DNA from: Pseudohalocynthiibacter aestuariivivens
GTDB taxonomy: Bacteria > Pseudomonadota > Alphaproteobacteria > Rhodobacterales > Rhodobacteraceae
Assembly: GCF_011040495.1 (NCBI RefSeq)
Contig: NZ_CP049038.1
Span: 62,001-126,000 of the forward strand
Direction: 5' to 3'
DNA length: 64,000 nt
The position numbers and the translations under genes were made by a program. Shown here piece by piece: positions 53,217 through 61,787 of the stretch. The first letter of the stretch is position 1. Every line of letters begins with the position of its first letter. The notes below the pieces were generated by a model that saw only the letters and a program-made list of their open reading frames with translations, was not told where the DNA came from and did no database searches.

Positions 53217-54947
53217 TGTCGCGTTGCCCTTTAATCGGGTCATCCTCAATTTGTGTGGTGAAGAGGAAGCATTCGAGCCCTGAGCAAGTTTGGGCCTGCT
53301 CGACCGTACATCGCGCGCTTCAAGGTCTTCAGTCTGTTGATCTGGCCTTCGGCTTGACCATTGCTCCACTGCATTTCGATCGCATTGCTGACCGCATCAA
53401 TGTCCCGGTTTAGAGTGCGGGCGAACCGCACGATGGGCGCAAGGTCAGTTTCGATCGCGTCGTCGATCCAAGCAGAAAGCGGGTCTGCTTTACGGCCACG
53501 CATGATGCCTTTGAATCTCATGGCGAGGCGCCGCATCGTTGTGAAGGCAGGCGAGCCAGCCTTGAGAGCTTCGACTTTTTTCGCCTGTTCCGCGGTGAGT
53601 TTTCCTCTTGGTTTGATGCAGAGCGCGGCCGCGATGACCGGGGATATCGCATGCCCCGTTTCCGGGTCCCGCACCGGGCCAAGGATTTGGGGCTCCCCGA
53701 TGGGACCATCTTGTTCCTGTTTTTCGGCTCTGCGCCATCCGGCCAAGAGCCGCTGCAGATTTGACAGGCTGCCCTCGTATCCGCGCTCTTGGATCAGGGA
53801 GAACAGCGCATTTCCGCTGCGAATGCCGTTTGCCCAGCTTTGCTTCAGGTATTCTTCAAAATACCACGCGGACGAGCGTTTGAGGACGGCACGCTTTCGG
53901 TCCGGTGGCGTCTCGAACTGCAGCCATTTCGCGACGCTACGTCGGGGAAACCCCGTTCGCCGCCCGATCTCGCTGCACGTCAGCCCTTGCTGCCGAAGTG
54001 CCCGAATTGTCTTTTATATCTCCTCCCGCGACTTGCGATGCGCAAGACGAGACTTCAGAAGGTTGCTGGCCGTGCTGATGTTGTCCGCGTCGGAGAGCAA
54101 CGCCCTGCCAGTTGCGCGACCGTGTAGGTTCATTTGCTCCTCGATTGCCATGCGAAGGTTCTGCACGATATGAAACCGGTCGGCGACCTGTTCCGCCTGC
54201 GGCGCGCCTTGCCGAGCGGCTTGGGCGTAGAGACCGCAGCGATCCCGGCTTATGACTTCCACCTCAGGATGACGCCTTAGCCAGTCGGTGCATGTGAAAA
54301 CATCACGATCTTCGAGAACATCGATGACGGCGCGACGCTCGAGGTCGATGATGATCGTCCCGTAGTTCTGCGACTTTCGCCAACTCCAATCATCGATCCC
54401 GATGATCCGTGCGCGTGGTGGAACAACCTGAGCTGCGCGGAGCAACTGTCGGAGAATAGTATCGTCACTGACCCGGATACCCAGTCGCCGCAAGAGCCGT
54501 TCAGATGGGGTGCCGCCAGCGGCGTGCGCCATATGGCCTAAGAGTTGCGCCTGTCGAGACGTCCGGCGCGCATAAGGGGTCGCCACCGCCGCCTCACGAT
54601 CGGAGAACGTGCGGCGGCGGCAATCCGAGTTCAAACATCGCCAACGGCAAACCTTGAGCTCGATCCAAACCGCTTGGCCTTGAGCGGGAAAGTCCTCGAT
54701 CCGACGGTGCCTCCAACCATGTCGTTGTCTTGAGGGCGCCCCGCACTCAGGGCAGATGCCATTCGGAGCCAGCCTGCCAGACACGACCCACGCACCCGTC
54801 TCAGTCTGGCGGACCTCACCCACCAGCACGCTGCTGGTGGGTGCCCAATGCTTCTTCGATACCACGGCTACATCCCTTCAATCTGCGAAGCTTGTTCAGA
54901 CCGTGACACACAAATTGAGGATGACCCGAATTAAGGGCTACGCGACA
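53217..54947 (-). mobile_element. ISL3-type insertion sequence, copy 2
   Basis: Same orientation and nearly the same sequence as copy 1. The ends TGTCGCGTTGCCC (53217) and, on the other strand, TGTCGCGTAGCCC (from 54947) are imperfect inverted repeats that continue into GGGTCATCCTCAATTTGTG. No target duplication is visible. The transposase has a stop codon. Confidence 0.85.
53246..54865 (-). pseudogene. ISL3-family transposase with nonsense codon
   Basis: The frame runs 283 codons from ATG 54865 to TAA at 54016-54014, where copy 1 has TAC (Tyr in EEIYKTIRALRQQG). The rest of the gene continues in the same frame to 53246. One transversion explains the break; all else matches copy 1 closely, so the lesion is young. 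Confidence 0.9.
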
Positions 54948-55002
54948 CCTGGGGTGATGCCGTCTCAGAATGTTCGGACGGGGTTTCAGTGAGCGATGTG
55001 CC

Positions 55003-55628
55003 TCAGCAGTTTCGAGCCATGCGATACCCGGCATCCGAGGCCGATCCTTCATCGGCAAAGCTCACCCGGTTCTTCGGGGAAATCTTCAGAAATCCGGGGC
55101 AATGAGGCAGGTGATAGATCTTGGAATTGGCGTTGCCGAGAACAGAGGCCGCAGGTGCGGTCTGCTCAGGCTCCGCCGTGAACTGGTGTTGCCCGTGGGC
55201 AACCGAGATCTGTGGGAAGGTTACGCCCTCCGCGTCCGGGCTGAGCCACATCCAGACCGGGCCGAGAACGGCTTACGTGCGAAGACGACCGCGCCATCTA
55301 CCCAGGTGATGGTGTCGGGGCGATAGAGGAACGCATAGAACTCCTTGTATGAGCCGCGGCCAACCGCATGCGACTGGAGCGTGTCCCACTCGGCGCCGGT
55401 GCGCGCCTCCAGCGCCGCTTCCAAAGCGTACGGAATCTCCTCCGACATGACCTCCTGAACAGCCAGCAGGTCGAACCGACTGGCGACTTCCGCAACTGCG
55501 GCCAGATCTTTTCCGTTGTTCCAACCCAGATGTTCGATGTCCCAGTTCGCGATCACGGCGTCGGACAGAGCGGGCAGGGGGGCAAGACATGCCAGTCCGA
55601 TCAAGAACCACTGAACCATTTTTCGCAA
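55003..55628 (-). pseudogene. Secreted endonuclease/exonuclease/phosphatase protein with internal deletion
   Basis: It starts with signal peptide QWFLIGLACLAPLPALSDA and then NWDIEHLGWNN and DLLAVQEVMSEE, the first blocks of the EEP nuclease fold. After VVFARKPFSAR at about 55270 the frame shifts to MWLSPDAEGVTF, NSKIYHLPHCPGF and SDAGYRMARNC. That is the C-terminal Ada-like metal-binding tail found on such secreted nucleases. The central catalytic half of the nuclease is missing. Confidence 0.65.
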
Positions 55629-56275
55629 GCGCCTTCAGCGTGTCTGGCAGTTCGGGCATACAGCTGGCTGTGAATCCGCCAAGGGTCCGGATCGCCCCGG
55701 TGGAAGTTGTTGTTCGGAGCAGGTAGGCCGCCTGGGCGAGGTCAATGTCGGCCTGTATGTTGATCCGCAGGGTCTCGCACATATGCGCGCCGCCATGTGG
55801 AGTGAAAACTGAAGAAGCAGCTCAGACATGAGACCCTTCACGATTACGGTCATGTCGCAGATATCCCGTGCATGGCGCGCGATATCAGGGTTATGGCGCC
55901 GCTGGGGCAGGGGTTCTCGCCTTTCCAGGCCTCTCTGCGGGCAACGGCGGAGTTGCGCGCCCGGACCCCGGGCTCGATGCCACCGGCTGAGCGGCTCTTC
56001 CTCATGGCTGCGGATCACGCGATGCGTGATGCCCGGGCCGCACGGTCCGGCCTGGCCGAGCCGTGCGGCCTGGAGGGCGGGCCGCGTGGACCCATGCGCG
56101 CGATGTGGTCTTGCTGCCATCCTGCGGGTGAAACGAACTGAGGTAGACGCCGAATGCTCCGTCCATCGAGATGATCATAACACCGCTGGGATCATATTTG
56201 GCACATTACCATAAGCGTTCAATATCGGGAATCTACATCCACTTTTTTGATTTTCACAAGCTTGCATCGCGATAT
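55629..56275. other. Gene-poor stretch before the XRE regulator
   Basis: Both strands carry open frames, but none shows a known domain or convincing start. A minus-strand piece with ADIDLAQAAYLLRTTTSTGA looks protein-like and may be the start of a broken gene. The right part becomes AT-richer toward the XRE promoter. Confidence 0.3.
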
Positions 56276-56345
56276 ACACGCCGTGCGTGTTAATACACGC
56301 TTGACATGTTGGTGATATGTATTCATCTAGTGTGTTACTCAACAC
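56276..56345. promoter_or_regulatory. XRE gene promoter with repeated ACAC/GTGT operators
   Basis: ACACGC (56276), GCGTGT (56285) and ACACGC (56295) alternate in orientation, directly before a consensus -35 TTGACA (56301-56306). A further dyad GTGTT-N4-AACAC (56332-56345) lies between promoter and gene. The arrangement fits autorepression by the XRE protein. Confidence 0.6.
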
Positions 56346-56357
56346 GCGAGGAGATAT

Positions 56358-57209
56358 ATGAAGATCAAGGCAGTGCGCGAACTCCTGGGTATGACCCAGA
56401 AGGATGTCGCGGAGAAAATGAACACGACGCAACAGACGATCGCCCGGTGGGAAACCGGCAAGACCAAGATGAACGTCGATCAGATCAAGAATCTTTGCCT
56501 GGTGTTGCATTGCACCGCAGACATCCTTTTGGAAACGGATCCCGATCCCGCTGAGTGGCGAGGCAATCCCTTTGCAGTCTCTGACAATGGGACCCCTTAC
56601 GGTACACTGCGCCTGCAGGTGGCTGGCGAGGAGCGGAACTATCCGATTGATGACGATGCGGTGAAGTCATTGAAGTGCCAGTTCGGCATCGGTCGCACCT
56701 CCAAGCATCGCAAAAACACGACCTGGATTCAGAGCCAGACCATGGACAACAAGCTTCTGATGATCAATCCGGCGTATTTGGAAAAGGTGTCCTGGATTTC
56801 AGATAACGTGAACGAGATGCCCGGTTACGAGCATCCAGAGGTGTATCGCGCCCTCGAGACGGTAGATCTTGAGCCTGGCGAAGACGGGGTAATCGACATC
56901 GCTGACCTGTCGGGTGAGATGAAGCGGGTCTGCGAGGAGATTGTCAAAGCAAGAACCGAAGAAGAAGTTGGCCGCATGGCGAGCCATATCACGATCGTTT
57001 ACGGGGACGGGTCATCTGAATCGGCGGTGATGGATGAGGCCGTCGGTTACGCCATTTCCGCGCTGGAGATGGACCCGCCCGAGTCTGGCAGAGACTCTTT
57101 CCTTCTCACCTATCAGGAGGCCGGTTATGAGACAGAACTCGTTAATCTGAGGCGGGTTGCACTGATCGAAATCCCCTCCAGCCTCTACTTCCGCCTCACT
57201 GCGTCGTAG
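56358..57209 (+). CDS. XRE-family regulator with large uncharacterised C-terminal region
   Basis: A 283-residue protein. Residues 1-60 form an XRE helix-turn-helix (VRELLGMTQKDVAEKMNTTQ, then TIARWETGKTKMNVDQIKNL). The remaining 220 residues resemble no domain I know: an acidic region NEMPGYEHPEVYRALETVDL, then a helical part and a beta-rich end (HITIVYGDGSSESAVMDE). GAGGAG lies before ATG 56358. It could control a lost prophage or toxin locus; the C-terminal region suggests ligand sensing rather than a simple repressor. Confidence 0.75.
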   Translation: MKIKAVRELLGMTQKDVAEKMNTTQQTIARWETGKTKMNVDQIKNLCLVLHCTADILLETDPDPAEWRGNPFAVSDNGTPYGTLRLQVAGEERNYPIDDDAVKSLKCQFGIGRTSKHRKNTTWIQSQTMDNKLLMINPAYLEKVSWISDNVNEMPGYEHPEVYRALETVDLEPGEDGVIDIADLSGEMKRVCEEIVKARTEEEVGRMASHITIVYGDGSSESAVMDEAVGYAISALEMDPPESGRDSFLLTYQEAGYETELVNLRRVALIEIPSSLYFRLTAS

Positions 57210-57501
57210 CGGGGCGCCATCCTGGTTGCACGCCTCTACATGATCAGCCCGCATGGCGCGCGGATCGATCTGGCACCTGAGGTCACCAATGCCGTCCTTG
57301 CAGGGCAGGCCATCCCGCATCCGCACAGCGGAGAGATCGTCGAGAACCCGGCCCAGTCGACCTATATCGGATATGATCTGCGGGCAGATGCGTTCTAGAC
57401 CGCAACGGCACCGGCCGATCTGCAACAGCCGTGCTGACTTGCGAAAATAGTCTGAAAATCATTTAACTTTGTTGGTAATCTTGGTCCGAAAAGGGTGTCT
57501 T
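57210..57501. other. Short ORF or remnant after the XRE gene
   Basis: An in-frame stretch 57240-57398 reads MISPHGARIDLAPEVTNAVL and ends STYIGYDLRADAF; it could be a 52-residue protein but has no clear ribosome site. The following 100 bases are AT-rich and empty. Confidence 0.3.
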
Positions 57502-57539
57502 GTTACAGTAACGTAGCGAAATGGCTACGATACTGTAAC
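57502..57539. repeat. Long inverted repeat, 16-base arms
   Basis: GTTACAGTAACGTAGC (57502-57517) and GCTACGATACTGTAAC (57524-57539) pair with one mismatch around GAAATG. No T-run follows. It lies 5 bases from the end of a minus-strand remnant, so a transcription end, a recombination site or an element end are all possible. Confidence 0.6.
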
Positions 57540-57544
57540 GGTCT

Positions 57545-57762
57545 TCAGGGAGCCTCGAGAGGCGTCATGGCTCCGGAATCGTCTTTTGTGAGACCTGCGT
57601 TCAGCTCGTCCATGATGCTGCTGGCCGTACGCTGCAGGCCGCGCGGATCAATCAAGGGATCCGCGATCTCGGCCGAGACATAGACGGTGTCAGATGTTCG
57701 AGGAACTCCCAAGCGGCCTTTCGATCCGCCTTATATTCCACCATGAAATAGCGTTGCCACAT
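57545..57762 (-). pseudogene. Frameshifted remnant of an unknown small protein
   Basis: From ATG 57762 the frame reads WQRYFMVEYKADRKAAWEFL and stops at 57661. A second frame continues DTVYVSAEIADPLIDPRGLQ and RTASSIMDELNAGLTKDD to a stop at 57545. The two parts fit one protein of about 72 residues with a one-base lesion near 57690. The family is not recognised. Confidence 0.4.
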
Positions 57763-57824
57763 CTATTATTTCGCCAAGAGCCCAATTGTGATATGCTAAG
57801 ATATGGTGGGCTGAGGAATCGGAC

Positions 57825-58976
57825 ATGCAGCGTAGTCATGGATTTTATTTCACTTGCACCCTTAAATCTGTAGTTTGCGCAGCGATTGCTTCCATGTTTT
57901 TTGATGCATCACCAACTTATGCGGGTTCCGGTATTCTGCGCGCTGAAGTGATTTCTGCAAATGCTCGACAGAACAGAAAATTTTGCAATACTCATTGGGA
58001 TGGGGGATGGCTTGGACCGATATCATCGGTGCGCTCATACCCTGCAATTAAAATTAGTGGAAGTGATCTTGCAGGCTACCAATCGAACGCAGACCCCGTT
58101 ATAAATTTATTACATTATTTCAATGTTAATGCAGCATTGAACGGCAAGATTGAACCTCTCAAAGGTTTTGTTTTGCAGATGGCCCAACACCGGCAATTTA
58201 GCAAATTATCAGTTTACAGACCGAAAACGTGGCATGGAAAGGTCCCATCCTGGCTGTCGAGTTATAACGGTCTTGCTGAACCTGCCTATTCAGCAGCTCT
58301 CTTGCTCGTGCCTATTTCACACTCATACGTCTTGCTTGAACCATACCTGACCAGCGAAGAGAAAAAACTAATTCGACAATGGGGTTCTGCGATTTACAAA
58401 ATGTCCAAGAATGCCAACGACGGCACCTCCGGAAAAGCCAGAGCGTATGATCGAAAAGCTGCGAAAGCAGCAGGTTTTGTAAGTTGGGGTGCTGCGTCCG
58501 GGGATAGGTCCGCTTACCGCGATGGCGTTTCGCTTTTCCGTAGCGTTGTCAGACATATTTCTCGGGATGGAAGTGATGACTTTTTCACGGTTGGTGGTCA
58601 TGAAGGGTATGAGTTGAAATACCTCAACATGACTTATGGTCATCTTAGTATTGCGGCTGGAGTTATGGAAAGCGTTGGAGATAGTGGATTCGGGTATCGT
58701 CAAGGCGGCGGAAGTCTGGCGGATGGGCTGAACTTCTTGATCACACAAAGCTTTAGCGCGTCCGCGCGCACAAGTATTTCCCCAAAACAGAACGAACTTC
58801 GTTTTGCTAGTAGATCAAGACAGGTCACAGATTCCACTTGGTCATTTCTAGAGTTTGCTGAACGTTCAGCAGCAGCTCAAACTACTATCCCGGGGCTGAA
58901 GCGCGCTTTAGGAGTAAGGGGTGCAAAAGGATTTTATGGTGGCCACCACGGTGGTTACACAAGCTGTCTATTCTAA
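57825..58976 (+). CDS. Secreted protein resembling alginate-lyase-type helical domain
   Basis: A 383-residue protein with an N-terminal signal segment (VVCAAIASMFFDASPTYAGS). The helical middle and end recall the alpha/alpha-toroid of PL5 alginate lyases: DGVSLFRSVVRHISRDGSDD, GHEGYELKYLNMTYGHLSIA and GSLADGLNFLITQ. The catalytic NNHRYW-type motif of true AlgL is not seen, so activity is uncertain. Codons and base composition are clearly AT-richer than in the neighbours, a sign of foreign origin. The start is ATG 57825; the ribosome site is weak. Confidence 0.5.
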   Translation: MQRSHGFYFTCTLKSVVCAAIASMFFDASPTYAGSGILRAEVISANARQNRKFCNTHWDGGWLGPISSVRSYPAIKISGSDLAGYQSNADPVINLLHYFNVNAALNGKIEPLKGFVLQMAQHRQFSKLSVYRPKTWHGKVPSWLSSYNGLAEPAYSAALLLVPISHSYVLLEPYLTSEEKKLIRQWGSAIYKMSKNANDGTSGKARAYDRKAAKAAGFVSWGAASGDRSAYRDGVSLFRSVVRHISRDGSDDFFTVGGHEGYELKYLNMTYGHLSIAAGVMESVGDSGFGYRQGGGSLADGLNFLITQSFSASARTSISPKQNELRFASRSRQVTDSTWSFLEFAERSAAAQTTIPGLKRALGVRGAKGFYGGHHGGYTSCLF

Positions 58977-59108
58977 CGAAAATTTATAGATTTATAACTC
59001 GAAATTCGCTTGCGCACCGGGGCGGGCGGCGGAAGATATGCCCACATATCGGGCCTAGCCGCGGTCTGCCCTGAGGCGATCAGACAGCGGTTAGGGGCGA
59101 TGATCTGA

Positions 59109-59612
59109 ACATCTACCTTATCGATTTCGTCTGCGCCTCCAGAGACGGATATCGAAGACTGTGGCGAGTCGTCCGGGCTTTCCGGACTGACGAGGACCGG
59201 CGAAGACTTGGAGCCGCTGCTGGATCTTAGGTCGGATCAATATGGAATCCGGACGATCCTGAAGGGCGAGAACGCCAAGTTCAAATTCGAGATCGTGCGG
59301 GAGGGGCGCATCAACCTATCGGGCGACATGCATGCAGATTTCGGCGTCCCGATGCTCGGCAGAGAGGACATGTATGCCGAAAAGTTCCTGGCAAATGATG
59401 ACCGCTGGAACGATACATCGGTGATGAGCCGTGACATCATCGACCTTTCGATATCGATGTCACGCTGGGGGCCGATCCCGGAGGCGTTCTGGTTGAAAGC
59501 GGAGGAGGCGTATAGCCGCGACGCCGTGCGGAGCTCCTGCCAGAAAGCGGTCGAAAGGATCCGGACGCCGGAGTGGCTCGAAAAAGACGCCTTTCAGATG
59601 CCGATGGACTAA
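59109..59612 (+). pseudogene. AbiEii-type nucleotidyltransferase, degraded
   Basis: The C-terminal two thirds are readable in one frame: DQYGIRTILKGENAKFKFEI, EDMYAEKFLANDDRWNDTSV and MSRDIIDLSISMSRWG, typical of the AbiEii/AbiGii toxin family. The expected upstream part appears in another frame (LIDFVCASRDGYRRLWRVVR), so a frameshift near 59190 and loss of the very start have occurred. The cognate antitoxin gene is not present. Confidence 0.6.
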
Positions 59613-59684
59613 GCCGCCCTCGACGAGATCATGGCGGTGTATGGTGGCCCGAAAGAGCGCGCGCCTTGCCCCTGCCGCCGCCGC

Positions 59685-60206
59685 TCAGTAGTCGCAGTAA
59701 CCATTGACCTGCGGGGCGCGCGCCTCCCTGACAACGCGCCAGTCCATCCCCTCGATGATCACGTCGACCTCGGTGCAGTCAGGGCTGTCCCAGTCCCCCT
59801 TCCAGCGTGCCTTCACGAGACGGCTGGCCGGCCTATAACTGATCATCATCTGGTACTGCTCTTCGCCGCCATAGGGGAAGTTGCCGACTTCCCCCGTCCG
59901 CAGGTCCACGACCTTGGCGAAGCGGCAAGAGCCGCCACAGCCGATTTCGATGAGCGTGTAGTGGCCGCCAAAGTTCATCCCCGCAGCGACGCCCTCCCGG
60001 ATACGGGTGCGCATTGATCTATGCGACTTGTCCCGTCCGCTGAAGTCGGGATTGCGCGCCGCCCCGTTCAGCATCTCCGTGGCCGGGTAGTCGCCGAACC
60101 GGGCAGGGGAGTCGGCGGCGCCGGACGATGCGCCGGCCGCAAGCGAACCCAGGGCAAGCAAGACATATGCGGCCATCCTGGCCGGGGCAAGAGAGGGGAG
60201 TTTCAT
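59685..60206 (-). CDS. Secreted protein, unknown
   Basis: A 173-residue protein with signal peptide (AAYVLLALGSLAAGASSGAA). The mature part has FGDYPATEMLNGAARNPDFS, GGHYTLIEIGCGGSCRFAKV, GNFPYGGEEQYQMMISYRP and ends VNGYCDY. Four Cys could form disulfides. Proteins with this pattern occur widely in alphaproteobacteria without known function. The start at 60206 begins the signal peptide properly; an ATG at 60245 is possible. Confidence 0.65.
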   Translation of the reverse strand: MKLPSLAPARMAAYVLLALGSLAAGASSGAADSPARFGDYPATEMLNGAARNPDFSGRDKSHRSMRTRIREGVAAGMNFGGHYTLIEIGCGGSCRFAKVVDLRTGEVGNFPYGGEEQYQMMISYRPASRLVKARWKGDWDSPDCTEVDVIIEGMDWRVVREARAPQVNGYCDY

Positions 60207-60250
60207 AGTTCTTGTTCCATTGCAAAAACCCGGCTGAATCCGCACAAATG

Positions 60251-60298
60251 ATTGTGCCGCGCCGGAATGTGGGGTCTGAAGACCCTATGCGGCACAAT
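60251..60298. repeat. Nested inverted repeat
   Basis: Outer arms ATTGTGCCGC (60251-60260) and GCGGCACAAT (60289-60298) are perfect complements. Inside lie GGGTC (60272-60276) and GACCC (60281-60285) around TGAA. It sits between the secreted gene's start and an IS6-type remnant, so it may mark a mobile element end. Confidence 0.6.
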
Positions 60299-60326
60299 CC
60301 CCCTTCACAAGCGGTGGGGTGCCCGA

Positions 60327-60611
60327 TCATGCAGCAAAAGCAGTCCGGTTCCGATTGAGCCGGCTCCTGTATTTTTGCGGAAGTCTTCCAGCGCCTGGAA
60401 GCCGGGCGAAGGCACCGGATCGGGCGTGGCGGTATGATGTGGCCCAGTTTCGGACGGTTTCCCGCCTTACCATCACGCCACGTTCAGCGAGCAGATCCTC
60501 AATGTCCGCCGTGCTGAACCCAAACCGATGATATGTCCAGACCGCATAGGCGACGATCTCGCGAGGAAAACGGTAGCCTTTCAGCCTCGGCATCGTGCAA
60601 GGTATCTTCAT
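60327..60611 (-). pseudogene. IS6-type transposase N-terminal remnant
   Basis: It reads PRLKGYRFPREIVAYAVWTY, HRFGFSTADIEDLLAERGVM and RRETVRNW, the N-terminal domain of IS6-family transposases. Then it runs into unrelated codons and stops. The catalytic DDE part is absent. It differs in sequence from the IS6 element at 50838. Confidence 0.7.
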
Positions 60612-60722
60612 CTCGATCGCCTATGTGAAAGCCAATGTGCAAACAAGTTGGCAATCCCCGCCGCCCCCCATGCCGAGCGATTCGATGATCGCGCGGACAG
60701 TTGGCGGACTCTGATAGCAGAG

Positions 60723-60830
60723 GCAGGCGATCTGCACCCGATCAGGCCGCGCGGCCGTGCAGCGCAACCTGACATGGATGCAGGCGCGCGGCCTGATCCG
60801 CGAGGTCACGGGGCAGGGGCGGTTTGCTCA
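60723..60830 (+). pseudogene. Remnant resembling the C-terminus of an RHE_PE00001-type protein
   Basis: One frame reads RAAVQRNLTWMQARGLIREV, then TGQGRF, a winged-helix tail seen at the end of plasmid-borne RHE_PE00001/DUF1612-type proteins. No start and no further similarity are present, so it is debris. Confidence 0.35.
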
Positions 60831-60843
60831 AATCGCCCCTGCC
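60812..60843. terminator. Stem-loop behind the SMP-30 gene
   Basis: GGCAGGGGCG (60812-60821) and CGCCCCTGCC (60834-60843) pair perfectly with a 12-base loop, 12 bases after the minus-strand stop. The T-run is missing, so it is a likely but not certain terminator. Confidence 0.45.
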
Positions 60844-60854
60844 GCGATGACCCT

Positions 60855-61787
60855 TCAGGCGTTGAAATTCAGGCGCAAGCCCGGTCTGGGCCAGCGTAGA
60901 TGCACCAGCGCGCCGGTGGTTGACAGGGTGACATAAGCGTCCCGCATATCGGCGCCGCCAAATGCGATATTGGTGCAAAATGGATCTGGTGTCGCGATTT
61001 CATCAAGGATGTCGCCATCGGGCGAAATCACAAGGATAGCCCCGCGATAGATTTGGCCAATGCAGATATTGCCATCGGCGTCGAGCGCCAGCGAATCAAA
61101 GCCCCGCTTGCCATCCGGCGAGGCCACCAGCCGCCCCCCATGCGCCGCGCCAAGGGTAGGATTGAGAACCGGCTGCCCGGACGCGTCCAGATCAAAGGCC
61201 CAGAGGCGACAGGTGAACGTTTCGGTCACCCACAGCGTGGCGCCATCCGGGGACAGGCCCACACCATTGGGGCTGTGGATGGGAAAGATGACCTCGGTCA
61301 GCGCACTGCCGTCGATCCGGCCATAAAGGACCGCCCCGCGATCCATGTCCCGTTCGCGGACCTTGCCGTGATCGGTCATCCAGAATCCGCCATTCTGGTC
61401 GAAAACGATGTCGTTGGGCCCCTTCAGCGGGGCCTTGTCGGAGTGGGTGTAAAGGACACTGACCTGACCCGTCGCAAGGTCGATGCGTTCCACCCGACCG
61501 CCGGAATAATCCAGCGCCTGACCTGCGGGCAACAGGCCTTCTTCGGCGCTTTCCTTCCAGGCAAAACCGCCGTTGTTGACGATATACAGCGCGCCATCGG
61601 GACCGATTGCCGCGCCGTTCGGGCCACCGCCGGTCTGGGCGATGGCGGTCTGGGTACCGTCGGGGGCGACGCGCGTGATCTGGCCGCGCGCGATCTCGAC
61701 CAGTATGACCGAACCGTCGTCCATGATGATCGGGCCTTCGGGGAATCTGAGGCCGGTGGTGATGATGCGGATGTCAGGCGATGTCAT
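60855..61787 (-). CDS. SMP-30/gluconolactonase family protein
   Basis: A 310-residue six-bladed propeller. Metal ligands fit the family: RFPEGPIIMDDGSVILVEI (Glu), PNGAAIGPDGALYIVNNGG (Asn), NDIVFDQNGGFWMTDHGK (Asn) and SPNGVGLSPDGATLWVTET (Asp). It hydrolyses sugar or other lactones. It overlaps the TPP enzyme stop, the second gene of the operon, so the lactone is probably an intermediate of the same pathway. Confidence 0.88.
   Translation of the reverse strand: MTSPDIRIITTGLRFPEGPIIMDDGSVILVEIARGQITRVAPDGTQTAIAQTGGGPNGAAIGPDGALYIVNNGGFAWKESAEEGLLPAGQALDYSGGRVERIDLATGQVSVLYTHSDKAPLKGPNDIVFDQNGGFWMTDHGKVRERDMDRGAVLYGRIDGSALTEVIFPIHSPNGVGLSPDGATLWVTETFTCRLWAFDLDASGQPVLNPTLGAAHGGRLVASPDGKRGFDSLALDADGNICIGQIYRGAILVISPDGDILDEIATPDPFCTNIAFGGADMRDAYVTLSTTGALVHLRWPRPGLRLNFNA

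Noticed and set aside
55828..56214. Arg/Ser-rich ORF before the XRE gene
   Set aside because: Composition is that of a shifted GC-rich frame and no motif is present.
57240..57398. 52-residue ORF after the XRE gene as a confident gene
   Set aside because: Protein-like but without ribosome site or known relatives; kept only as a note in the intergenic entry.
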